NCBI GenBank assembly: GCA_017744285.1
Contig: JAGIBP010000009.1
Location: 1-64,000 of the forward strand
Length of the DNA: 64,000 nt
Direction of reading: 5' to 3'
Origin: Variovorax sp.
Lineage (GTDB): Bacteria; Pseudomonadota; Gammaproteobacteria; Burkholderiales; Burkholderiaceae_C
This document shows, piece by piece, positions 40,672-48,007 of the stretch (the first letter of the stretch is position 1; the number at the start of each line of letters is the position of its first letter). Position numbers and translations under genes: made by a program. Below the pieces are notes generated by a model. It worked only from the letters and a program-made list of their open reading frames with translations, searched no databases and was not told the origin of the DNA.

Positions 40672-41546
40672 TTGCGGCTGCCGTCGGGGTTGAGGCCATA
40701 GATGCGCAGCACGTTGTCGCGCAGCAGCTTGCGCCTGGGCTCGGGGCGCAGGCCCAGGGCCTCGATCTCGGCGCGCGTGCGCTCGAAGTCGAGCACCGGG
40801 AAGTCGGTGCCGAAGATCACCTTGTCCTGCCCGTAGCTGTTGATGTAGTTGACGAAGGACGCGGGCCAGTACTTGGGGCTGTGCGCATCGGTGCCGATGT
40901 ACACGTTGGGGTGCTTCCACGCCATCGCGATCATCTCGTCGGTCCATGGGATGCCGACGTGGATGCCGATCAGCTTCAGCTCCGGGAAGTCGCAGGCCAC
41001 CGCGTCGAGCGAGATCGGCCGGCCCACGCTGCGCAGCCGGTGGTTCGGGTCGTACAGCATCGATTGCCCGACCTGCAACTGCACCGGCACGTCGAGCTCG
41101 ACGCACTTCGCGTAGAACGGATACCACCGCGCATGGTCCGGCGCGAGCTCGAACCAGTGCGGGTAGAAGTGGGCGCCGATGAAGCCGTATTCCTTGATGC
41201 CCTTTTCGAGCAGGCGCACGCCCGCCATGCCCTCGGTCGGGTCGAGCCCGGCCAGGCCGTGGAAGCGGTCGGGGTAGCGGTTCACGGCCTCGGCCACCAT
41301 CTCGTAGGGGATGTGGTAGCTCGCCTTGTGCTGGATCGGGCCGTTCTTCGCGGCGATGAGGAACGAGCGTTCGATGCCCGCGGCGTCCATGCGGCGCAGC
41401 ATGTCTTCGTGCGTGAGGCCCTGCAGCGTCTCGTTGCTGACCTTCATCTTGCCGCCGTAGAAGGCGTCGCGGGGCGGGCGGATCGCGCGGACCTCGGGGG
41501 TCCAGATGTTGACGACCGCATCGATCGCCTGGATGTCGTGGCTCAT
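40668..41546 (-). CDS. Amidohydrolase-2 family protein (ACMSD-like)
   Basis: The 292-residue protein has the metal-dependent TIM-barrel fold of amidohydrolase family 2, whose members hydrolyse or decarboxylate organic acids. Ligand-like residues are GAHFYPH, LIGIHVGIPWTDE and FGTDFP. The N-terminal HxH metal motif, however, is absent: the strand reads DAVVNIWTPE. GAGGAAA precedes the ATG. It is the first enzyme gene after the Bug receptor and overlaps the ligase gene, so it probably acts on the imported acid or on a pathway intermediate. Confidence 0.8.
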   Translation of the reverse strand: MSHDIQAIDAVVNIWTPEVRAIRPPRDAFYGGKMKVSNETLQGLTHEDMLRRMDAAGIERSFLIAAKNGPIQHKASYHIPYEMVAEAVNRYPDRFHGLAGLDPTEGMAGVRLLEKGIKEYGFIGAHFYPHWFELAPDHARWYPFYAKCVELDVPVQLQVGQSMLYDPNHRLRSVGRPISLDAVACDFPELKLIGIHVGIPWTDEMIAMAWKHPNVYIGTDAHSPKYWPASFVNYINSYGQDKVIFGTDFPVLDFERTRAEIEALGLRPEPRRKLLRDNVLRIYGLNPDGSRK

Positions 41547-41660
41547 GGGTTTCCTCGGGTAAAGAAAGGGCCGGCCGGGACGCAGCCGCACCCTGCGCGC
41601 GGGCGGGTGCCCGCGCGGCGTGTCTCGAACGCCTTAGGGGGGCCTGGCCCCCGGCGGCGC

Positions 41661-42644
41661 CTATTCCTTGATGTTGGCGGCCTTCACCGCCGCAGCCCAG
41701 CGGGGCAGTTCGGCCTGGATCAGGGCCGCATAGGCCTCGGGCGTCATCGGCGCGGGCTCCATGCCGCCTTCCTTCAGGCGCGCGACGACCTCGGGCATCT
41801 TCAGGATCTCGGTCACTTCGCGGTTCAGCTTGCGAATGACCTCGGGCGGCGTGTTCGCGGGGGCCATCAGCCCGTACCAGCCGTTGACCTCGAAGCCGGG
41901 CAGCGTCTCGGCCACCGCGGGCACCTGCGGCAGCACGCTCGAACGCTGGCGCGTGCTCACCGCCAGCGGGCGCAGCTTGCCGTCCTGGATCAGGCCGAGC
42001 GCGCCGCTCAGGTTGACGAAGGCCGAGCTGATCTGCCCGCCCATGATGTCCGTCTGGATGGCGCCCGAACCGCGGTAGGGCACGTGGACCATGTCCACCT
42101 TGGCCGCCTGCGCGAGCATCGAGCCCGCGAGGTGCGTGTTGCTGCCGATGCCGACCGAGCCATACGACACCTGGCCCGGATGCGCCTTGGCATAGGCGGT
42201 GAACTCGGCCAGTGTCTTGGCGGGGAAATCGCTGCGCACCACGAGCACCGCGGGACCGGAGGCAATCAGCGTGATCGGCGCGAAGTCCTTCACCGGGTCG
42301 TAGGGCGGCTTGGGCGGCAGCGAGGGCGCGATCGCGATCGGGTTGAGGTGCGAATAGAAGAGGGTGTAGCCGTCGGGCTTGGCGCGCGCCACGAAGGCGG
42401 CGCCGATGGTGCCGTTGGCCCCCGACTTGTTGTCGACCACGAAGGGCTGGCCCAGGCGGTTTTGCAGCTCCTGCGCGACCGGGCGAATGATCGCGTCCGA
42501 CGGTCCGCCGGCGGCCCAGGGGTTGACGATGGTGACGGGGCGGTTGGGGTAGTCGTCCGCGGCGGCAGCCAGGCCAGCGGCGAGCAGCAGGGTGGCCGGA
42601 GCCCAGGTTCTCAAAAGGCGGCAAGCGGGTTTCAGCAAAGACAC
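41661..42644 (-). CDS. Bug/TctC-family periplasmic solute receptor
   Basis: The 327-residue protein has a signal peptide (LLRTWAPATLLLAAGLAAAA, cleaved near residue 29) and the Bug fold motifs NPWAAGGPSDAIIRPVA and NKSGANGTIGAAFVA. It should deliver an organic acid, as the first gene of the leftward catabolic operon (receptor, amidohydrolase, ligase, dehydrogenase, hydrolase). Orphan receptors of this family usually borrow a TctAB channel encoded elsewhere. It is transcribed divergently from the IclR regulator, with palindromic sites between them. Confidence 0.9.
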   Translation of the reverse strand: MSLLKPACRLLRTWAPATLLLAAGLAAAADDYPNRPVTIVNPWAAGGPSDAIIRPVAQELQNRLGQPFVVDNKSGANGTIGAAFVARAKPDGYTLFYSHLNPIAIAPSLPPKPPYDPVKDFAPITLIASGPAVLVVRSDFPAKTLAEFTAYAKAHPGQVSYGSVGIGSNTHLAGSMLAQAAKVDMVHVPYRGSGAIQTDIMGGQISSAFVNLSGALGLIQDGKLRPLAVSTRQRSSVLPQVPAVAETLPGFEVNGWYGLMAPANTPPEVIRKLNREVTEILKMPEVVARLKEGGMEPAPMTPEAYAALIQAELPRWAAAVKAANIKE

Positions 42645-42705
42645 GATGGCGCGTTCCTCAGACGAGTGTTCGGGGGGATTCCCGAGGGAGCGGCTTTGCT
42701 ATATT

Positions 42706-42740
42706 ATTCGTCTGGCGAATAGCTAAACCGCTATACGAAT
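42706..42740. promoter_or_regulatory. Putative IclR operator
   Basis: ATTCG-TCTGG-CGAAT (42706-42720) is a perfect inverted repeat, and a further CGAAT lies exactly 20 bases on (42736-42740), with TAGC/GCTA arms between them. The array sits between the divergent Bug receptor and iclR-type genes, the usual place for IclR tetramer binding. Confidence 0.5.
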
Positions 42741-42790
42741 TGATTGTGCGGCGCGATCCGAACCGGGTCAAGCCCTGTCACACGCTGGAA

Positions 42791-43618
42791 ATGAGAGACG
42801 ACATGACGGACACCACCGCGCCCGCCGCGCCGGCATCGAAAGACCCGAGCTTCGTGACCGCGCTGGCGCGCGGCCTGGACATCCTGCGCTGCTTCACGGC
42901 CGAGCGGCAGGACCTGGGCACCAGCGAGATCGCGCGCCTCACCGGCCTGCCGCAGCCCACCGTCTGGCGGCTGTGCAAGACCTTGTCGCAGCTCGGCTAC
43001 CTGGTGCCGGGCCGGACGCCCGACCGCCTGCGCGTGGGCGCGGCCGTGCTGATGCTGGGCCACGCGGCCATCACGCGGACCGGCATCGGCCACGTGGCCC
43101 TGCCGCTGATGCAGCAGGTGGCGGACGAGTTCGGCATCTCGGTGTCGCTGGCCGAGCGCAACGGGCTGGACATGGTGGTGGTGCAGCGCATCGAGGCGCC
43201 GAGCATCCTGCGGCTGAACATGCACGTCGGCTCGGCGCTCGAACTGGGCAACTCGTCGCTCGGCTGGGCCTACCTGGCGGCGGTGGAGGCGCCGATCCGC
43301 AACGCCGCACTCAGAAAGCTCGAAAAGCACTACGGCCCGGCTGCCTGGCCGCAGGTCGCCCGCGACATCGAGCAAGGCCGCCAGGAGTTCGCGCAGCAGG
43401 GCTTCGTCACCAACTTCGCCAAGTCGCACCAGGACGTCAACGCCATCGGCGTGCCCGTGATCTCGCCGGACCGCCAGCGCGTGATGGCGCTCACCTGCGG
43501 CGGTGCCAAGTCCTCGCTGTCGACGCAGAAGCTGGCGACCCAGGTCGCGCCCGCGATGCTGGCGCTGGCGGAGAAGATCGCGCCGATGCTTTCGCGGCCG
43601 GTGGGGGAAGAGCGGTAG
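42791..43618 (+). CDS. IclR-family transcriptional regulator
   Basis: The 275-residue protein has an N-terminal winged helix-turn-helix (about 20-75, ALARGLDILRCF; TGLPQPTVWRLCKTL) and a C-terminal ligand-binding domain (about 95-265) typical of IclR (MVVVQRIEAPSILRLNMHVG). It most likely controls the divergent Bug-amidohydrolase-ligase operon in response to its substrate or an intermediate. The start is ambiguous between this ATG and one 12 bases on; the track start 17 codons upstream covers the operator and is rejected. Confidence 0.9.
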   Translation: MRDDMTDTTAPAAPASKDPSFVTALARGLDILRCFTAERQDLGTSEIARLTGLPQPTVWRLCKTLSQLGYLVPGRTPDRLRVGAAVLMLGHAAITRTGIGHVALPLMQQVADEFGISVSLAERNGLDMVVVQRIEAPSILRLNMHVGSALELGNSSLGWAYLAAVEAPIRNAALRKLEKHYGPAAWPQVARDIEQGRQEFAQQGFVTNFAKSHQDVNAIGVPVISPDRQRVMALTCGGAKSSLSTQKLATQVAPAMLALAEKIAPMLSRPVGEER

Positions 43619-43636
43619 AGGCGTCGAGGCGGGGCG

Positions 43637-43717
43637 TCAGAGGGCCGAGGTATCGAGCTCGGCAGGTGGGAGGGGCTTGGCGCCATGGGGCGGGGCGGCC
43701 GTCGCGCGCTGGCTCAT
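43637..43717 (-). pseudogene. 26-codon remnant following the tssL pseudogene
   Basis: Its ATG overlaps the tssL-remnant TGA (ATGA), the arrangement of a coupled downstream gene, but the frame closes after 26 codons (SQRATAAPPHGAKPLPP). In type VI clusters tssM or a related gene often follows tssL. The fragment is too short to identify. It may be the truncated 5' end of such a gene. Confidence 0.35.
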
Positions 43718-44298
43718 GGGGCGATCTTCGAGGCCGGCTGCGGCGGGATGCCGCCTTGCGTCACGACGATCTCCACGCGCCGGTTGCGCGCGCGTCCGAC
43801 GGGCGTCATGTTGTCGCTCAACGGCTGCGTGTCGCCCTTGCCTTCGGCCATCAGGCGCTCCCGGTTGACGCCTGCGTTTTTGAGCGCTTCTCGTTGCCCA
43901 TGCTGCCGCTTGGTGCACAGCGCATAGGTGGCGCCGCGAAGTGCTCGTGTCGGATCTGCGTGCTCGCATAGATCGACTTGAAGGTTTTCAGCTCCTGCAC
44001 CAGCAGGCGGTGCAGCACGTCGCGCCCCTGCGGATGCAGTTCCTTCAGCAACGTGCCAGACAAGCGCAGCATCGGCATCGACGCTTCGAGCAAGGGATTC
44101 TCGGCCGCCTCTACGGCGGCGAGGCGCTTCTTGCGCGAGAGGTCGGACGGGAGCGTCACCTCCTTGGAAGCACTGAAGACTGGCGTGTCCTCGGACTCCG
44201 GCTAACGGGTCAGGTTCTTCCGGGTAGTCACGAGGCATCGAACACCCGCCGATAGCGCACATGGCCGGCGATTCGACGGCGAGGGTTCTGTGGCTCAA
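43714..44298 (-). pseudogene. tssL: Decayed tssL (DotU/IcmH with C-terminal OmpA domain) of a type VI secretion system
   Basis: Three reading frames together give a TssL-like protein. The N-terminal part (MPRDYPEEPDPLA) changes frame into EDTPVFSASKEVTLPSD and the DotU core ENPLLEASMPMLRLSG...LLVQELKTFKSIYASTQIRHEH. A one-base loss then shifts into LRGATYALCT, where the rest of DotU is missing. The sequence jumps to the end of an OmpA peptidoglycan-binding domain (GVNRERLMAEGKGD, NRRVEIVV). So there are at least two frameshifts and an internal deletion. The 5' limit (TTG with GGAGGT) is uncertain. Intact TssL anchors the T6SS baseplate complex in the inner membrane. No other T6SS gene is recognisable nearby. 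Confidence 0.7.
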
Positions 44299-44629
44299 GG
44301 GGACCTCCGTAACGTTTGATGAAGCGCGATGCGCAAGGCCTCGCGGCAAGTGGCGGCACGTGGGGAAATGGAATGCGCTTCCTTACGAGCGACGGGAGCG
44401 CTGCGGTCGAACTGCGCCCGATTCTTGGCGGCTGCCCCGCGCAAGAAAATCAGAACCGTCTGGAACTGCGAATGGTTCGCGCGCGCTGGGGCGCGCGTGG
44501 CGAGGTCCGCGCGACCTCAGTCAGCGTGAAGCAGGAAAGGGAGAGCACGCGGCCGCTCGGCCGCGCCTCGGTCAGTAGGCGGTGCGTCCGGCTGGTGCCG
44601 CCCCGGGCGCAGGCGTCGCCGTGGGCTCG
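44299..44629. other. Non-coding stretch between T6SS remnant and zeta-like gene
   Basis: About 330 bases without a supportable gene. The rightward ORF that covers it (44316-44879) continues antisense through the zeta-like kinase and matches nothing I recognise. Base composition is slightly less GC-biased than the coding DNA around it. It is probably decayed sequence from the same lost cluster as the tssL pseudogene. Confidence 0.4.
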
Positions 44630-45286
44630 TCAGTGCGAGCGGCCCTTCACGGCCTTCTTCTTCGCCGCCTCGAACGCCGCGGCCACGACCGGCTTGGCCC
44701 ATTGCGGGACCGAATCGAGCGCGATGTGCGACACCACGTGGCCGCCTTCCATGTGCAGCAGCAGCACGGGTTGGGGCGGGATGCCGGCCTTCGGATCGCC
44801 GTCGATGCTGTTGTCGTACACGCGCAGGCTCGCCAGGTGCGGCAGCAGGCGGATCAGGTTGGCGCGGCTGCTCACGTAGCGCGCGCGGATCTTGTCGTCG
44901 GCAATGGGGTGCCCGCCCGCGAGCACCCGCTCCTTCACGCGCTGGATGTGCTTGTCGGGCGATTCGAGCCCGGCGTACCAGACGTGGACCTGCGCGCCCT
45001 TGCGCGCGCCCGAGAGCAGCATGTCCGGCAGGGTGCGCGCGCCCAGCGTGGTCTCGAAGGCGAAGTTGAGCCCCTCGGCCAGGGCGCTTTCGAGGCCCGC
45101 GCGGCCCATTTCCCAGGCCTGGGCGTTGGCGGATTCCTGCGTGAGGCCCGGATTGGCGTCCAGCAGCGCGCGTGCCGCGAGATCGGGGTTGAAGTAAGGA
45201 ACCTTGCGGGCCGCGAGCGCCGCACCGCCGATGCTGCTCTTGCCGGCGCCGTTCACCCCTGCGAGAACGAAGATGCGGGCCGCCAT
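44630..45286 (-). CDS. Zeta-toxin-like P-loop kinase
   Basis: The 218-residue protein has a Walker A loop GVNGAGKSS (10-18) near the N-terminus, the conserved aspartate segment FNPDLAARAL, and NFAFETTLGARTLPDML. These features are typical of zeta-toxin and related nucleotide/UDP-GlcNAc kinases. As a toxin it would phosphorylate peptidoglycan precursors. The start ATG was chosen inside the track ORF; it is weakly preceded by GAGGGA. No antitoxin lies directly upstream: the TetR gene is there instead. A Phd/YefM antitoxin on the same strand lies 13.5 kb away on the far side of the catabolic island. Confidence 0.75.
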   Translation of the reverse strand: MAARIFVLAGVNGAGKSSIGGAALAARKVPYFNPDLAARALLDANPGLTQESANAQAWEMGRAGLESALAEGLNFAFETTLGARTLPDMLLSGARKGAQVHVWYAGLESPDKHIQRVKERVLAGGHPIADDKIRARYVSSRANLIRLLPHLASLRVYDNSIDGDPKAGIPPQPVLLLHMEGGHVVSHIALDSVPQWAKPVVAAAFEAAKKKAVKGRSH

Positions 45287-45320
45287 GGTCAGTGCGAGTC
45301 CCTCATGCAACCCTGCGGGG

Positions 45321-46043
45321 TCACTTCGAGCCGCCGCCGACCTCTTCCAGAATCCGGGGCATGGACTCCAGGAAGGCGGTGATATGCAGCGAAATGACGC
45401 GTGGTATCTCGATCGACGTGCTGTCGCCGTACACGTGCCGACGGATCGCCAGGTGCGAGATGTTGCCGTGCAGGATCCAGCCGATCTCCTGGGCCATGGC
45501 CGGGTCGCCCGGTGACGGCAGACCCTTGTCGAATGCGGCCTCCTCGACGATGGTCAGCAGCAGGGTGCGGATGATGGCGGCGATATAGGTCGGGGCCATC
45601 TCGACCTCGGCCAGCGACGCATACAGAAACAGGCGCAGCCACCGCCGCGTGAGGATGGTCTCGTAGTACTCGCGATAGAAGGTGTTCAGCCGCTCGACCA
45701 GCGGCACGGCACGGTCGCGCAGCTGCACGAACCAGATCGCCTTGAACGGGCCGGCGATCTCGGCCTCGTACACGGCGTTCAAGAGCGCCGCCTTGTTGGG
45801 GAAGGCGCTGTAGAGCAGGCGTTGCGAAACGCCGCAGGCCTCCGCCAGCGCGCGCGTCTGCGCGGTCAGCCCGTATTCCGAGAAGAAATCAAACGCCTTG
45901 GCCTGGATCTGCGCGCGGCGCTCCACCGCCGGCATGCGCGCCGTGGCCCGCCGCTTGGCGCTGGCCGGCTTGCTGTTGGCCTCGGCGTTGGCCGAACTCG
46001 AGCGCGAGCGGGAGGAGGAGAGGGCGGTTGACTTGGCTTTCAT
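45321..46043 (-). CDS. TetR-family transcriptional regulator
   Basis: The 240-residue protein has an N-terminal Ser/Ala/Arg-rich extension (about 1-35), a TetR helix-turn-helix (about 40-90, SEYGLTAQTRALAEACGVSQRLLYSAFPNKAAL, quoted in part: ALAEACGVSQRLLYSAF) and a helical ligand-binding domain. It is divergent from the NIPSNAP-sdaA genes. The palindrome TCGTCA-AG-TGACGA lies in its promoter gap, and related sites precede the ABC transporter operon. It is therefore the likely repressor of the whole island. Confidence 0.9.
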   Translation of the reverse strand: MKAKSTALSSSRSRSSSANAEANSKPASAKRRATARMPAVERRAQIQAKAFDFFSEYGLTAQTRALAEACGVSQRLLYSAFPNKAALLNAVYEAEIAGPFKAIWFVQLRDRAVPLVERLNTFYREYYETILTRRWLRLFLYASLAEVEMAPTYIAAIIRTLLLTIVEEAAFDKGLPSPGDPAMAQEIGWILHGNISHLAIRRHVYGDSTSIEIPRVISLHITAFLESMPRILEEVGGGSK

Positions 46044-46111
46044 CGGGCTGCGTTCACGACGGCGCACACGAAATCGGTGGACATGGCCCAGACTCTAGCC
46101 CAAAATCGTTG

Positions 46112-46125
46112 TCGTCAAGTGACGA
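46112..46125. promoter_or_regulatory. TetR operator candidate 1
   Basis: TCGTCA-AG-TGACGA is a perfect 6-base inverted repeat with a 2-base spacer. It directly abuts TATAAA, a probable -10 box for the rightward NIPSNAP gene, and lies in the gap from the divergent TetR gene, so binding would block both promoters. Confidence 0.6.
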
Positions 46126-46178
46126 TATAAATAGGGCATGTCTGACGAGGAATGCCCCCCATGCAAGGAGCAGGCAAC

Positions 46179-46490
46179 GTGATCTACGAAATGCGGACCT
46201 ACCAGGTTCAGCCCGGCAGGGCCGGAGAATTTCTCAAGATGTACCAGGAGCAAGGCCTGCCGCTCATTTCGCGCTACGCGAAGCTGATCGGCTGCTGGAC
46301 GAAGGAGAGCGGCGTGCTCAATTCCGTCGTCTTCATCTGGGCCTACGAGGACCTGGGGCACCGGACCGGCCAGCGCGCGAAGATGGCGCAGGATCCCGAG
46401 TGGGCCGCCTTCGTGCCGTCGATGCTGCCCTACCTGGTCCACCAGGAAAGCGTCTTCCTCAGCCCGGCCGCGTTCTCGCCGCTGAAGTAG
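46179..46490 (+). CDS. NIPSNAP-family protein
   Basis: The 103-residue protein is a single NIPSNAP domain, a dimeric alpha-beta barrel (IYEMRTYQVQPGRAGEFLKMY; DLGHRTGQRAKMAQDPEW). Bacterial members occur in many catabolic operons without a defined reaction. I choose the GTG start because AAGGAG lies 8 bases before it and the family begins MIYExRTY; the track start is 9 codons earlier. It is the first rightward gene after the TetR operator and lies 10 bases before sdaA. Confidence 0.82.
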   Translation: MIYEMRTYQVQPGRAGEFLKMYQEQGLPLISRYAKLIGCWTKESGVLNSVVFIWAYEDLGHRTGQRAKMAQDPEWAAFVPSMLPYLVHQESVFLSPAAFSPLK

Positions 46491-46500
46491 CCGGGGCGTC

Positions 46501-47865
46501 ATGCCGGTCAGCGTCTTCGAACTGTTCAAGATCGGTATCGGCCCCTCCAGCTCCCATACCGTGGGGCCGATGCGGATCGCGCGGCGCTTTGTCGGCGCGC
46601 TGGCCGAGGCGGGCGGGCTGCAGAGCGTTGCTCGCGTCGAGGTCAACCTCTACGGGTCGCTTGCGCTCACGGGGCGCGGCCACGCCACCGATCGCGCGGT
46701 GCTGCTGGGCCTCATGGGACACGAGCCCGAGACGGTCGATATCGCGCGATCGGCGGAATGGCTGAGCGATCTGCGCGCCAGCGGCCGGTTGCCGTTGCCG
46801 GGCGGCTGCGAGGTGCCATTCGAGGAGGCCCGCGACATGCTCTTTCATGCGCACCGGAGCCTGCCGCAACACCCGAACGGCATGCGCATGCTGGCCTATG
46901 ACGCGCTGGGGCAGGTGCTCGCCGACCAGACCTTCTTCTCGACAGGTGGCGGTTTCATCGCCACCGACGAGGAACTGCGGCAGCCGGCGGCGAGGGCCGG
47001 CATCTCGTGGCCCTATCCCTATCGCTCTGCGGAGGAGTTGCTGGGCCGCTGCCGCGACGCCGGGATCGACATGGCCCGGCTTGCCATGCAGAACGAACTT
47101 GCATTGCGCACCGAGGCCGAGGTGCTGGCCGGGTTGGACCGCATTCGCGAAGCCATGTTCGATTGCATGGATCGCGGGCTGCGTGCATGCGGTGCGCTTC
47201 CCGGGTCCCTCGGCGTGCAGCGGCGTGCCGCCGGCCTGCACCAGGCGTTGCAGGCGCGGGGGGCGCAGCCCTTGCGCGAACTCGACTGGGTGAATGCCTA
47301 TGCGGTCGCCGTGAACGAGGAGAACGCCGCGGGCGGCCGCGTGGTCACGGCGCCGACCAATGGTGCGGCCGGCGTGCTGCCGGCGGTGCTGCGTTTCTTT
47401 GAACGCTTCTACGCGCAGTGCGAGCCCGCGGCCGCTCGCACCTTCCTGCTCACGGCCGCCGCCATCGGTTCGCTCTACAAGGAGAACGCTTCGATCTCGG
47501 GTGCCGAGGTGGGATGCCAGGGGGAGGTCGGCGTGGCCGCCTCCATGGCCGCCGCCGGGCTTGCGGCGGTCCTCGGTGGAACGCCCGCGCAGGTGGAGAA
47601 CGCCGCGGAGATCGCCATGGAACATCACCTGGGCATGACCTGCGACCCGGTCGCCGGGCTGGTGCAGGTGCCGTGCATCGAGCGCAATGCCATGGGCGCG
47701 GTGAAGGCGATCAATGCCGCTCGCCTCGCGCTGGCGGGTGACGGCCGCCATCTGGTCACCCTCGATCGCGTGATCGCGACCATGAAGGCCACGGGGGCGG
47801 ACATGCACCACAAGTACAAGGAAACCTCGCTGGGTGGGCTGGCCGTGAGCGTCGTGGCTTGCTGA
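46501..47865 (+). CDS. sdaA: L-serine ammonia-lyase (iron-sulfur type)
   Basis: The 454-residue single-chain enzyme converts L-serine to pyruvate and ammonia. The N-terminal beta domain has [15 protein letters not shown]. The C-terminal alpha domain has [31 protein letters not shown], giving the three conserved cysteines that hold the catalytic [4Fe-4S] cluster. Full length matches SdaA. Related dehydratases act on other beta-hydroxy acids, so serine is the default rather than proven substrate here. It is cotranscribed with the NIPSNAP gene under TetR operator 1, and ends just before operators 2 and 3. Confidence 0.9.
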   Translation: MPVSVFELFKIGIGPSSSHTVGPMRIARRFVGALAEAGGLQSVARVEVNLYGSLALTGRGHATDRAVLLGLMGHEPETVDIARSAEWLSDLRASGRLPLPGGCEVPFEEARDMLFHAHRSLPQHPNGMRMLAYDALGQVLADQTFFSTGGGFIATDEELRQPAARAGISWPYPYRSAEELLGRCRDAGIDMARLAMQNELALRTEAEVLAGLDRIREAMFDCMDRGLRACGALPGSLGVQRRAAGLHQALQARGAQPLRELDWVNAYAVAVNEENAAGGRVVTAPTNGAAGVLPAVLRFFERFYAQCEPAAARTFLLTAAAIGSLYKENASISGAEVGCQGEVGVAASMAAAGLAAVLGGTPAQVENAAEIAMEHHLGMTCDPVAGLVQVPCIERNAMGAVKAINAARLALAGDGRHLVTLDRVIATMKATGADMHHKYKETSLGGLAVSVVAC

Positions 47866-47868
47866 AAA

Positions 47869-47884
47869 ACGTCACTCGTGACGA
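47869..47884. promoter_or_regulatory. TetR operator candidate 2
   Basis: ACGTCA-CTCG-TGACGA contains the perfect palindrome CGTCACTCGTGACG and the same right half-site, TGACGA, as operator 1. It begins 3 bases after the sdaA stop and lies 23 bases (two helical turns) from the matching half-site of operator 3. Confidence 0.5.
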
Positions 47885-47893
47885 TTTGCTAAG

Positions 47894-47914
47894 TCATCAC
47901 TTGACGATATAAAT
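47894..47914 (+). promoter_or_regulatory. TetR operator candidate 3 and promoter of the ABC/Mo-hydroxylase operon
   Basis: TCATCA-CT-TGACGA (one mismatch to operator 1) runs into TATAAAT. The 13 bases TGACGATATAAAT are identical to those at 46120-46132 before the NIPSNAP gene, so both rightward units share the same operator-promoter design. The leader to the ABC receptor gene is about 90 bases. Confidence 0.55.
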
Positions 47915-48007
47915 TTCTGAACGAAGAATGGGAGCCTGGTCGGGTCGGCAGCGAAATGGCTGCGGGCCTGTGAACCGATCGGCTCGGCACCTCAAGGAGA
48001 AACAGGC

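Noticed and set aside
44316-44879. Rightward ORF between the T6SS remnant and the zeta-like gene
   Set aside because: Most of it runs antisense to the zeta-like kinase; it has no ribosome site, no recognisable domain and an irregular composition.
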